From Bradyrhizobium cytisi (GTDB taxonomy: Bacteria > Pseudomonadota > Alphaproteobacteria > Rhizobiales > Xanthobacteraceae): a stretch of 64,000 nucleotides of DNA. This document shows, in pieces, positions 51,025 through 58,562 of this stretch (its first letter is position 1; every line of letters starts with the position of its first letter). A program made the position numbers and the translations under genes. The DNA lies in NCBI RefSeq assembly GCF_008123515.1, contig NZ_VSSR01000034.1:62001-126000 (forward strand), written 5' to 3'. A model generated the notes under the pieces. The model saw nothing but the letters and a program-made list of their open reading frames with translations. It was not told where the DNA came from and ran no database searches.

Positions 51025-51351
51025 CGCCCCGACGAGCGCTGCCCCGTGAGGCGGGCAAACCGAAACGTCGAAAACAACCCCATGCACAGTAGCCAAGTGG
51101 CTGACAGAATTGCCAAACGGCTCAGCGAAGCGGCGCGATGCGGATTTTACGAAATCCAGTTGACCCGTCGGGCAAAACAGGGGCATGATGGCATCATGGC
51201 ACGATCGGCTCCGCGAGCGGCCTCTGCGCGAATTAGCCGGACAGCATCGGCGCGGCGACGGTGCTGGCAACTTCACAGCTAGAAACCTGGAAGTCCTCTG
51301 ACACAATGCGGAGAGGAGCAGAAGCGCAAGCGGATGGGAAGATTCCGATCG
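51025..51351. other. Intergenic region with a family C repeat
   Basis: About 330 bases without a gene. 51069-51200 is the family C repeat. The remaining 150 bases (51201-51351) hold nothing recognisable. Confidence 0.5.
51069..51200. repeat. Interspersed repeat, family C copy 2 (inverted relative to copy 1)
   Basis: This stretch is similar, in reverse complement, to 28321-28431. Shared blocks are AAACAACCCCATGCACAGTA, TTTACGAA, CCGTCGGGCAAAACAGGGG and ATGGCATCATGGC. The copies differ in the middle, where copy 2 is about 20 bases longer. Confidence 0.85.
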
Positions 51352-51639
51352 TTATCGAATGCGCTCGATCTTCGCGGCCATATCGGGCGCGCGTGCTATC
51401 CGGTACGTCGCGTTGGTGCACTTCAGTACCCAGACCACGTAGTCCGGCCTGGAGCGCTTCTTGTCTCGCGCCGCACCAAGCGACTTGTCACATGCGAACC
51501 CTTGCGTGCGGATCTGCGCCGCCAGCATCTCCTGCGGTTGTTCGGAGGCGACGAGCGTTGCCGGCGCATGTTGTGCCCGCGCAAGTGGGCTGAAAAGAAC
51601 AATCGCGGCCAGCAAGATTGACGTACGCGAGTTATTCAT
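51352..51639 (-). CDS. Small secreted protein (95 aa)
   Basis: ATG 51639 has AAGGA nine bases before. A signal peptide (SRTSILLAAIVLFSPLARA, cut after RAQ) precedes a mature domain with two Cys (TQGFACDKS and VWVLKCTNATYRI), probably one disulfide. The tail (RIARAPDMAAKIERIR) is basic. The layout matches a Bradyrhizobium family of small exported proteins of unknown role. A downstream operon on the same strand starts after about 75 bases, so it may be separate. Confidence 0.72.
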   Translation of the reverse strand: MNNSRTSILLAAIVLFSPLARAQHAPATLVASEQPQEMLAAQIRTQGFACDKSLGAARDKKRSRPDYVVWVLKCTNATYRIARAPDMAAKIERIR

Positions 51640-51723
51640 GAATGCCATCCTTCTCGGCGTCGCGCGCCCGTTGCATTCAGGCCAGGCCCGCCCAGGCCCT
51701 TGCCAACTGCTAGTCTTCTGAAC

Positions 51724-52878
51724 CTATTTCGTCACAATTCGCCGCGTCGGCGTCACTGTGCCGGTGGGCGCTATTGGAGAAATCGAAAAGGTCAGCCAGG
51801 TATTCCAGCCCGCCGGCCGGTTTTCGGCCGCGAATTCGCCGTATCCTTTCAGATTGAGATATCCTTGCATGTCGCCAACCGGAAACAGAAAGCCGACCTG
51901 TGGGCCCACGCCTACGACCCGCGACCGGAAACCACCGAGGATCGGGTGTTGTCCGGCGTCGTCGGTGATCTGCTGATAGGCGTATCCTACCAGGCCGACG
52001 AAGACCTGCTTCGAGAGAAACTGGGAAGCGCCCCAGTCGACGTGAAAATCAGTGCCGTTCTGATATTGCGTGTCGTTGTTCTTGAAATTGTAGGTAAATC
52101 CCGCGACGGCCGAAAATTCGTGCCCCGCTTGCGGATTGAAGTAGGTGTAACCGCCGCCGCCATCGATGGCGCCGTGGCCTATGCCGAGATTGGCAAGGCG
52201 GTTTGGATCGTAGGCGCCGACGGGAACGTCTCCCGTCACATAAGTCATGAAGTTGTGAACGCCTGCGTTCCACTTCAGTGTCAGCTGTGGGTAGAGGTCG
52301 CCGACCGAGGTAATCGAATCGCCAAAGCTGCCCATCCGGGTTGCTGCGAATGGTCCGAAACCGGTTGTAAGCGTGCCGTTGAGGTCGGCACTGGATCGAC
52401 CGAACAGGCCGGTCATGCCGATCGCCAATTGTCCGCCCAGCACCGGCGTCGCGAACGTGTAGGTAGGGTTGAGAAGTACCAGATCGGCCTGCGCATTGAG
52501 GCGAAGATTCAGGTCGACGTTCACCGTGGCAGGGAATCTGCCGATCTGAACCTCTCGTGCCGCAGCTGCGGCGCCGAATGCCGATACGGAGGTATGATAA
52601 TAGACCTCGGCCATGGACCAGCCCGGCACCCCGGGCGTTGCCGCGAGGCTGCTGAACCGGCCCGGGAGCCAGTACGAAACACCGCTCTCATCCGCGTATG
52701 CCGCCTCGGACATCCAGCCGAGCAGCACCATTGCAGCACTGAGAGCTGAGTGGGTGAGCCAGCGCCGAGATTTCCATTTGCGAGATTTCCATTTGGATGT
52801 GTCGCGCGTCATTTGTCTGCCCCAATTGGCTGGAGATCGCATGGCAGCAACGCAGGCGAGGAGGACGAGGTATTTCAC
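51724..52878 (-). CDS. Outer-membrane channel-like protein (phenol-degradation MetA/SphA type)
   Basis: A 384-residue exported protein from GTG 52878 (GGGAGG six bases before); an internal ATG at 52812 is a possible alternative. Residues about 40-65 hold a second hydrophobic segment and an ADES-type cleavage site. The rest is beta-rich with aromatic strand ends (FKNNDTQYQNGTDFHVDWGA, KQVFVGLVGYAYQQITDDAG), typical of an outer-membrane barrel of the phenol-degradation/MetA transporter group. It is the last gene of a leftward operon with two DUF1254 proteins. A 15-bp tandem duplication puts a repeated KWKSR in the N-terminus. Confidence 0.78.
   Translation of the reverse strand: MKYLVLLACVAAMRSPANWGRQMTRDTSKWKSRKWKSRRWLTHSALSAAMVLLGWMSEAAYADESGVSYWLPGRFSSLAATPGVPGWSMAEVYYHTSVSAFGAAAAAREVQIGRFPATVNVDLNLRLNAQADLVLLNPTYTFATPVLGGQLAIGMTGLFGRSSADLNGTLTTGFGPFAATRMGSFGDSITSVGDLYPQLTLKWNAGVHNFMTYVTGDVPVGAYDPNRLANLGIGHGAIDGGGGYTYFNPQAGHEFSAVAGFTYNFKNNDTQYQNGTDFHVDWGASQFLSKQVFVGLVGYAYQQITDDAGQHPILGGFRSRVVGVGPQVGFLFPVGDMQGYLNLKGYGEFAAENRPAGWNTWLTFSISPIAPTGTVTPTRRIVTK
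52766..52795. repeat. 15-bp tandem duplication inside the channel-like gene
   Basis: CGAGATTTCCATTTG occurs twice (52766-52780 and 52781-52795). In the leftward reading frame it adds one in-frame KWKSR-type repeat (TSKWKSRKWKSRRW). Confidence 0.85.
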
Positions 52879-52902
52879 TTCACGCCTCCCATCCCACTGT
52901 CT

Positions 52903-54345
52903 CTACAAGGCCAGCTTCACGCCCGGCGGCTGCCACATCCCTTCGCCCGGAGGCAGGATCGACGGTGCTTGGGCCTTCGGCCAGTAGAGCCGCATCGCCA
53001 GGTAAACCGGGCCGTCAGGAGCCGGCAGCCAGTTGGCTTCCTTGTCGGCACCGGGCGATTTGTTCTGGATATAGATTGTCAGTGACCCGTCGGCGTTCGT
53101 CTTCATTGCGGGCAGCATCGGCGAGTTGATGAGATAGCGGTTGATCGGGTTTTCGATCAGCAACTGCGTCTTGCCGTCGTACATCGTCACCGACCAGAAC
53201 GCATTCACTGGGGGCAGCTGACCGGCCGGGAACGTTAGCGAGTATTTGCGCCCGGCACAGTCGAGGGTTTGACCATCGACGTCGGCGCGCGTCATCGGAT
53301 AGGTCGCCTCCGCGGCATCGTTGCCGTATATCCCTGCCTTTGCGCCGGCCGCCCGCTTCAGCCAGTCACCGTTGAAGAAAGCGCTGTCGCCAAACAGCGA
53401 ACTGATCCGCCAGCCGTTGACCTCCTTGCCGGCCTTTGCGACGGCCTCTTCGATCTTTCGTTCGCCCTCCTTCATGCCCAGGCCGATTTCGAGCTTCTGC
53501 TCCATCGGAAGGTCCTTGAAATTGAAGGTTTTGCCCGAGCCAACGCCGATGGTCGCAAGCTGCGCGCGAATGTCCTTTTCGTTCTCCTGAGCGGGGGCAA
53601 ACTGGAGCGCGAAGTCGAGATATTCGAAGAAGTTCGTCTTCACGAGGTCCTTGTCGATCTTCGGAAAGTCGACGGCCGCTGCCGCAACAGTCGTCGGCAG
53701 TTTCAGATAGGCCGAAAGCGACTGCGCCCTATAGCCCTCCTGGACTTTCTTCATGTTCTCGAGATCGTCGGGATTGAAAAGCTGCGTGCGATAGGCCGCC
53801 ACCGAAAACTGCGTGGTCGACCGAAACACCTTCTTGATCCCGGGCGGAGTTGCTCCGCTCCAGTTCGGCCCGACCACCATATAGTCGCCGGCCTCGCTTC
53901 CGGTGGCGCGGCTGCCAACATAGCCGTAATTGTAGGTGTTGCCGTCACAGAGCATGATCGAGTAGTAGCGTTTCGGGTCCACGGCCGGGACCGAAAGAAC
54001 CATTGGCTCCGCCCGCAAATCCATCCACAGGATCGAATACGGCGTGTCGCTGTTCGGCGTGATGACGGCGGTATCCTTGTAGGTGTAAACGTTGGGTTCG
54101 TTCTTGATCTGGTTGAACGGGGCCTTGAACTGCCCGGAGTTGCGATCAACTGCGTACTCGTACATCACGGCGTAGTTCATCACGATCGGCAGGCCGTAGA
54201 TAAAGCCCGCTTCGGCAATGTCTTTTGCCTTCAGGAAGCCCGGTCGATCGGCGCCGGCCTGGGCAAACGCCGGCAAGGACCTTATCGCCGCAACGGTGAT
54301 CGTCGTCGTCGCAGCAGTGCGAAGAAGTTCGCGTTTGGTCAGCAT
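52903..54345 (-). CDS. DUF1254/DUF1214 domain protein (paralogue 1)
   Basis: A 480-residue exported protein. The N-terminus (MLTKRELLRTAATTTITVAA) looks like a signal peptide with a twin-basic KR, possibly Tat-type. DUF1254 follows (about residues 40-170: EAGFIYGLPIVMNYAVMYEY, NSDTPYSILWMDLRAEPMVL), then a linker and C-terminal DUF1214 (about 365-470: RKYSLTFPAGQLPPVNAFWS, IYIQNKSPGADKEANWLPAP). It is a second copy of the neighbouring gene (about 108 bases apart), from which it is divergent in sequence. Enzymatic role unknown; some relatives relate to polyvinyl alcohol or phosphatidylinositol processing. Confidence 0.88.
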   Translation of the reverse strand: MLTKRELLRTAATTTITVAAIRSLPAFAQAGADRPGFLKAKDIAEAGFIYGLPIVMNYAVMYEYAVDRNSGQFKAPFNQIKNEPNVYTYKDTAVITPNSDTPYSILWMDLRAEPMVLSVPAVDPKRYYSIMLCDGNTYNYGYVGSRATGSEAGDYMVVGPNWSGATPPGIKKVFRSTTQFSVAAYRTQLFNPDDLENMKKVQEGYRAQSLSAYLKLPTTVAAAAVDFPKIDKDLVKTNFFEYLDFALQFAPAQENEKDIRAQLATIGVGSGKTFNFKDLPMEQKLEIGLGMKEGERKIEEAVAKAGKEVNGWRISSLFGDSAFFNGDWLKRAAGAKAGIYGNDAAEATYPMTRADVDGQTLDCAGRKYSLTFPAGQLPPVNAFWSVTMYDGKTQLLIENPINRYLINSPMLPAMKTNADGSLTIYIQNKSPGADKEANWLPAPDGPVYLAMRLYWPKAQAPSILPPGEGMWQPPGVKLAL

Positions 54346-54453
54346 TTGAAGCTCCTCAGGATCAACTCGCTCGCTTCTAACGATCGGTCTTCCAGGGACG
54401 TTTGTGCTCGTACGGTCGGACGCCGGCGCAAAGCGCCGGCGCTCAAATCAACT

Positions 54454-55905
54454 TTATTGGGCCAAGCCCACCGTTCCCGCCTGCGTCTTCACGACCGGCG
54501 GCGGATTCCATTTTCCGGTCAGCGCATCGGCCTTCGGGCTGTAGAGGCGCATGGTCAGATTAAAGGGTCCCTTCGGCGCCGGAAGCCAGTTCGCATCCTT
54601 GTCCTTGCCCGGACTTTCGTTCTGGAAGAATATATCGAGCGACCCGTCTGCGTTGTACTTGAACGGCATCCAGCTGCTTACGGCAAAACGGTTGAGCGCA
54701 TTGCCGACCTGGAAACCTTCCGGGTCGTATAGCGTGATCGACCAGAAGGCATCGACTGGCGGGGCAGCGCCCTTCTCGAACGTAACTGTGTACTTGTTGG
54801 CTCCATCCAGCGGCTTGTTGGTCTCGTCGCCGAGATTGAGCGGATAGATGGCATCCTCAGGCAGGTTCGCGCCCAGCCCGAGCTGGGCGACGATGGCACG
54901 CTTCAGGTAGTAGTTACCGTAGACACCCATCGAATCGGTGTTCATCGACCAGCCATTTGCGATCCGCGCCAGTGTCGGCACTTTCCAGGCCATCAGCTTC
55001 TGGCCGTCTTGCGGGGCAGTCTCCAGCGCCCGTTGCAACACCGGATCGAGCTTGCCGATGTCAAAACTCTTGCCGGGCTCGATGCCGATTTTCTTCATCT
55101 GGGCGATGATCGGCTCATCGGTAACGTGCGGCGGGTGAAGCTTGAGCAGTTCTGCGGCGCTGGCGAAGTACACGCCGGCCGACATGGTATCGACCTGGAC
55201 CTTCGGCGGCGTCTTCATGTCGACGCTTGGGTCCGGCGTGAACTCGACCGGCTTGGGTGTCTTGCCATACTCGGAAAGGAGCGTGACCTTGTAACCGGCC
55301 TGAATCTTATGGACCGCATCGTAGTCCGGCGGGCCATCCGTCTTGGTGCGGCCGATCACCCAAACATAGGGCGTCGGCGCTTCGATGCGCTGGGTGTCGC
55401 TCGGTAGCTTGAATTCTTCCGCGAACCTGTCGCGCAGATCGGGCCGCCAGCCCGGGGGCGTGATCAGGAACGTGCCGGCCCTGGTGCCCGTCGTTCGCCA
55501 GCCGGGCGATGCGAAGACGTCGGTCCACATGTCGAGCATCGGCAGCAGATAGTAGCGCCCATTTGTATCCGGTGCGGAGATGACGACAGGCTCCTTGGTC
55601 ATGTTCAGCCAGGAGACGGAATACAGCGTGTCGAAGTTCGATCGCACCACGCCCTTGAAATTGGCAGGGGGGTATTCCGGCACATTGACAAAGGTATTCA
55701 TCGGACCTCTGAAATCGGTCGTGCCGTTGGTGAATTGCTTTCTCGAGACGTCCATCGACATCAGCGAGTAAAAGTAGACATAGGCATCCACCGCGATGGC
55801 ATGCGCTTCTTGTTCAGCCGGTGCAGCGCCCTCCGCCCGCGCGGCAGGCGCGGCCGCCGCGCCGAGGCAAAGAGAAATTGTCAGCGTCAGAATTCCCCGA
55901 AACAT
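54454..55905 (-). CDS. DUF1254/DUF1214 domain protein (paralogue 2)
   Basis: A 483-residue exported protein with a Sec signal peptide (LTISLCLGAAAAPAARA). It has the same two-domain layout as the downstream paralogue: DUF1254 with AVDAYVYFYSLMSMDVSRKQ and RSNFDTLYSVSWLNMTKEPV, then DUF1214 with ANKYTVTFEKGAAPPVDAFW and IFFQNESPGKDKDANWLPAP. It is the first gene of the operon. ATG 55905 lies behind GAGGAGGATTCGAC. Paralogous pairs suggest a heteromeric or redundant exported enzyme. Confidence 0.88.
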   Translation of the reverse strand: MFRGILTLTISLCLGAAAAPAARAEGAAPAEQEAHAIAVDAYVYFYSLMSMDVSRKQFTNGTTDFRGPMNTFVNVPEYPPANFKGVVRSNFDTLYSVSWLNMTKEPVVISAPDTNGRYYLLPMLDMWTDVFASPGWRTTGTRAGTFLITPPGWRPDLRDRFAEEFKLPSDTQRIEAPTPYVWVIGRTKTDGPPDYDAVHKIQAGYKVTLLSEYGKTPKPVEFTPDPSVDMKTPPKVQVDTMSAGVYFASAAELLKLHPPHVTDEPIIAQMKKIGIEPGKSFDIGKLDPVLQRALETAPQDGQKLMAWKVPTLARIANGWSMNTDSMGVYGNYYLKRAIVAQLGLGANLPEDAIYPLNLGDETNKPLDGANKYTVTFEKGAAPPVDAFWSITLYDPEGFQVGNALNRFAVSSWMPFKYNADGSLDIFFQNESPGKDKDANWLPAPKGPFNLTMRLYSPKADALTGKWNPPPVVKTQAGTVGLAQ

Positions 55906-56493
55906 GTCGAATCCTCCTCTTCTGATTTGGCGACCTCTGATTTGCGACCTCGTTCAATTCACGATGTTTACCGTCGGAATGATCGCGTTCGAGGGTCTGA
56001 ACATTTGAAGGTCTCAGCGTATTGCCTTGCTGCGTGGCGCCGCGGGAATTCAACACGAAGAAGGGTAGCAAAGCCGATGCCAGATGCGTTCAAACAGCTC
56101 GCGGCGGTTTTGATTGAAGCATTCTCGATCCAGCGCGAGGGCGTGCATTGCTTGCAGGAGGACGTGCATGACCAGCTGCATTAAACGCCGCGTGGCGTCT
56201 GCAGGACTCAAAACAAGGTCGCTAGAAACAGAGCTATTAAGCGCAATTGAAGGTGCGCCGCTTGAGGAGCCTCTTTCGCTTGCAATGCGGCACCCCAAAG
56301 TATTTTCTCTTTAGCACAACCTGTCCGGGAGGGCCAGCGACGATAGTTAGTCTGCATCTCTGTCGCAATCTGGCGATGCGGGGATAGTGAATTGAGGCGC
56401 GGAAGGTATCGCCCCGGAGAACAATTGCTCGCCGGGCGAAAATCTGATCCTATTCTTTATTCCTTTGCGAGCAACAATTGAACGAAGGAGACA
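55906..56493. other. Intergenic region: DUF1254 operon promoter and a possible small ORF
   Basis: About 590 bases. The left end carries an imperfect 15-base tandem duplication (TCTGATTTGG/TCTGATTTG, 55921-55949) at the DUF1254 promoter. The small ORF at 56077-56184 is listed separately. The rest (56185-56493) contains no gene I can support; AAGGAGACAATG before 56494 is the ribosome site of the next gene. Confidence 0.5.
56077..56184 (+). CDS. Possible 35-aa peptide
   Basis: ATG 56077 opens MPDAFKQLAAVLIEAFSIQR followed by EGVHCLQEDVHDQLH. It is predicted to be amphipathic helix with a His/Glu-rich tail. A GAAGGG ribosome-like site lies 14 bases upstream, which is too far for strong support. 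The text is protein-like, but chance is possible at this length. Confidence 0.28.
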   Translation: MPDAFKQLAAVLIEAFSIQREGVHCLQEDVHDQLH

Positions 56494-56976
56494 ATGATGC
56501 GCTCGATCCTCCTCGCTGCGCTCGGCATTACCGCCTTCTCCGCAACCATGGCCATCGAGACACCCGAGGCAAATGCTGTTGTCTATTGTGCCGCTGGTGT
56601 CTATCGCGCAGGCTGCGTCGCCCGACCTGTTGTCGGGCCCGTCGTCGCACCAGTAGTCGGCGTGCGAGGTGTTGCACGGCGGACCACACGGCGTGTCGTC
56701 CGCCGATCGGACATGATGCTCAAGCACGACATCTTCCTGATCGGTCACCTCGAAAACGGCCTCGGCTTCTATCGCTTCACCTACAACGGCGGCAACAAAT
56801 CCCATGTCGGCGTGATGGCGCAGGAAGTGCAGACGATTATGCCCACCGCGGTACTGCGCGGCAGCGACGGCTACCTGCGAGTTTCGTACGACATGCTCGG
56901 CGTGAAGTTCCAGACCTACGACCAATGGATTGCGTCGGGCGCTCATGTCCCGGCCGGCACACCAGTTGAGCAGTAA
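56494..56976 (+). CDS. Exported tail-fibre (S74 chaperone-like) domain protein
   Basis: A 160-residue protein with a signal peptide (SILLAALGITAFSATMAIET). A low-complexity Val/Ala/Pro region (RPVVGPVVAPVVGVRG) and basic stretch (ARRTTRRVVRRSD) follow. The C-terminal half (SHVGVMAQEVQTIMPTAVLR, GSDGYLRVSYDMLGVKF) matches the intramolecular chaperone/peptidase S74 motif (G-V-M-A-Q-E-V ... P-x-A-V, then V-x-Y-D) of phage tail fibres. Bradyrhizobium has similar exported proteins, but it is not an obvious phage. ATG ATG at 56494 lies behind GAAGGAGACA. Confidence 0.72.
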   Translation: MMRSILLAALGITAFSATMAIETPEANAVVYCAAGVYRAGCVARPVVGPVVAPVVGVRGVARRTTRRVVRRSDMMLKHDIFLIGHLENGLGFYRFTYNGGNKSHVGVMAQEVQTIMPTAVLRGSDGYLRVSYDMLGVKFQTYDQWIASGAHVPAGTPVEQ

Positions 56977-56984
56977 CGCGCCCG

Positions 56985-57137
56985 ATGCAGCATCTGATGC
57001 GCAGCGGCCGTGAGGTGATCATCTACGCGGGCGCCTTCGATGATCCGCTTGGCGTGACACCTGACCGGCACGTACATTGGGCGTCGCGCGCAAACTGGTA
57101 CGTCCATGGCAAGGGGTTGTTTGTGGAAGACGAGTGA
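56985..57137 (+). pseudogene. Fragment resembling the C-terminus of a GFA-family protein
   Basis: ATG 56985 opens a 50-residue ORF reading SGREVIIYAGAFDDPLGVTP, then DRHVHWASRANWYVHGKGLF. This matches the C-terminal part of glutathione-dependent formaldehyde-activating (GFA) enzymes (A-G-x-x-D-D-P-x-x-x-x-P-x-R-H, then W). The Cys-rich N-terminal zinc domain is missing. It is therefore a remnant, cut off behind the tail-fibre-type gene. The family call is from pattern recognition. Confidence 0.5.
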
Positions 57138-57249
57138 TCTTCGTAAAGCCAAGGACGCCAAAGAGTTGAGGAACCTGTTCAAAGCAGGGTTCTTCGGCGC
57201 GGCACCGTCCTCGGCTCCTTGCGGCCAGCTCCAGGCTGGGCTCAGCGCC

Positions 57250-57609
57250 TCAATTTCGCTGCGCAGTCCAATAGCCTGAGCAACGTGCGGTTCCTGAATG
57301 GCCACTCCACCTCCCGCGGCCAGAATTACTGGAGAGCCGGCCTGAGCCGGACGCGAATTTGTCCTGGACTGTTACCGACGCCCGAACTGCGCCCGAACGC
57401 GCCACGTAGCCTCCGAACCTGATTAAGTTCGGATGTGTAACTATTCCATTGGTGATGTTGACGGTGAAATTATAGGTCGGATCGCAAGTGCCTCTTTGCG
57501 TCACGAAAACGAGATCCCAGGAGCCGTCGAATGCGGAGCGGGCCTGCGCGATGGAGTGGAGGGCGACCAGGCAGCCCATGGCCGCCACACACGTGAGAAG
57601 CTTCTTCAT
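57250..57609 (-). CDS. Small secreted protein (119 aa)
   Basis: ATG 57609, with TGGAG eight bases upstream, opens a signal peptide (KLLTCVAAMGCLVALHSIAQ, cut after AQAR). The mature domain starts SAFDGSWDLVFVTQRGTCDP and contains two or three Cys (GTCDP, ARCSGYW). A Ser/Gly-rich stretch (SGSGRLSSNSGRGRWSGHSG) lies near the end. The pattern G-S-W-D-L-x-F-x-T-x-x-G-x-C-x-P is frequent in Bradyrhizobium secreted proteins. Function unknown. An ORF start at 57636 is possible but lacks a ribosome site. Confidence 0.75.
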   Translation of the reverse strand: MKKLLTCVAAMGCLVALHSIAQARSAFDGSWDLVFVTQRGTCDPTYNFTVNITNGIVTHPNLIRFGGYVARSGAVRASVTVQDKFASGSGRLSSNSGRGRWSGHSGTARCSGYWTAQRN

Positions 57610-57864
57610 TGTTTTGCTCCAAGCGGTCCCCCACACATGGCGGGCGGAACGGGCGAGTTCAATGCGGCTCGCCGGGGCCGGAGGAGTGATATTCGCTTTG
57701 AGTCTTGTCCATGCAAAAGCGGCTTCAAAGGACGTCGGTCCGAAACGCCATCTTCAAGATCACGTTCAAGATCACGGCGCCGGACGGGAGGCCTTCAAGG
57801 CCGGCCGCTAGATAGGTCGCAACGATCGCGCCCTAGAACCGCAACCCGGAAGAGGAGTACGACC

Positions 57865-58245
57865 ATGCCATTCGTTCGCATCGATCTCAGGAAGGGCAAG
57901 TCGCCCGAGTATCGGAAGAAATTGGGTGAGATCGTCTATGACGCCATGATCGAGCTGATCAACGTGCCGAAGGACGACAAATTCCAGGTCATCACGGAGC
58001 ACGACCGCGCCGACCTGAACCATGCCGACAGTTATCTGGGCAATCACTACAGCGACGATCTCGTCTTCATTCAGATCACGCTCAACACCGGCCGCCCGGT
58101 CGAGCTCAAGAAGGCCTTCTACACGCGAATCGTCGAGCAATACCAGGCGCAGTTGCAAGGTCGCCCGGATGATGTCGTGATCAACCTCGTCGAGGTCGCA
58201 AAGGAAAACTGGTCATTTGGCCACGGCATTGCGCAGTACGCGTGA
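57865..58245 (+). CDS. Tautomerase family protein (PF14552-like)
   Basis: A 126-residue protein from ATG 57865 with AGAGGAG before it; the ORF start at 57433 would add a false leader. After Met removal the N-terminal Pro (PFVRIDLRKGKSPEYRKK) would be the catalytic base of a 4-oxalocrotonate tautomerase fold. The rest (VPKDDKFQVITEHDRADLNH, LVFIQITLNTGRPVELKKAF) fits the larger tautomerase family seen in bacteria. Substrate unknown. It stands alone. Confidence 0.88.
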   Translation: MPFVRIDLRKGKSPEYRKKLGEIVYDAMIELINVPKDDKFQVITEHDRADLNHADSYLGNHYSDDLVFIQITLNTGRPVELKKAFYTRIVEQYQAQLQGRPDDVVINLVEVAKENWSFGHGIAQYA

Positions 58246-58562
58246 ACGCGTGGCGTCGTGGTGAGGGATACCACTGTAATTCCGGAAACCTATCCGCCAG
58301 ACGAAACGGCAATTCCTCCTGCCGCCGTGTCCGCGTAGCCGAACGGCCGCGTGCCGCGCGACTCGTCCCCGTAGCCTCGCCATTCGTCCCGCACCGTCGC
58401 CACTGATCCCGGACGTATCGCGTTCCGTCACTGCGTGCTTTCCGGCGGCCGAACGTGTCGGGCAGATTCCGGCGTCGGCAGGTTCCGACAGGTCGATATC
58501 TCGACCTGGCACAGCCGGCTGATCGTCGGGGACCGCACGTGCAGACCTTGGGGAGATGACTG
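58246..58562. other. Intergenic region before the flavin oxidase gene
   Basis: About 315 bases, GC-rich, with no gene I support. Short open stretches in several frames do not have ribosome sites or protein-like composition. It must carry the promoter of the following gene. Confidence 0.4.

Noticed and set aside
53269..54732. 487-codon ORF on the plus strand over both DUF1254 genes
   Set aside because: Antisense to a supported gene with reverse-strand composition and no recognisable family.
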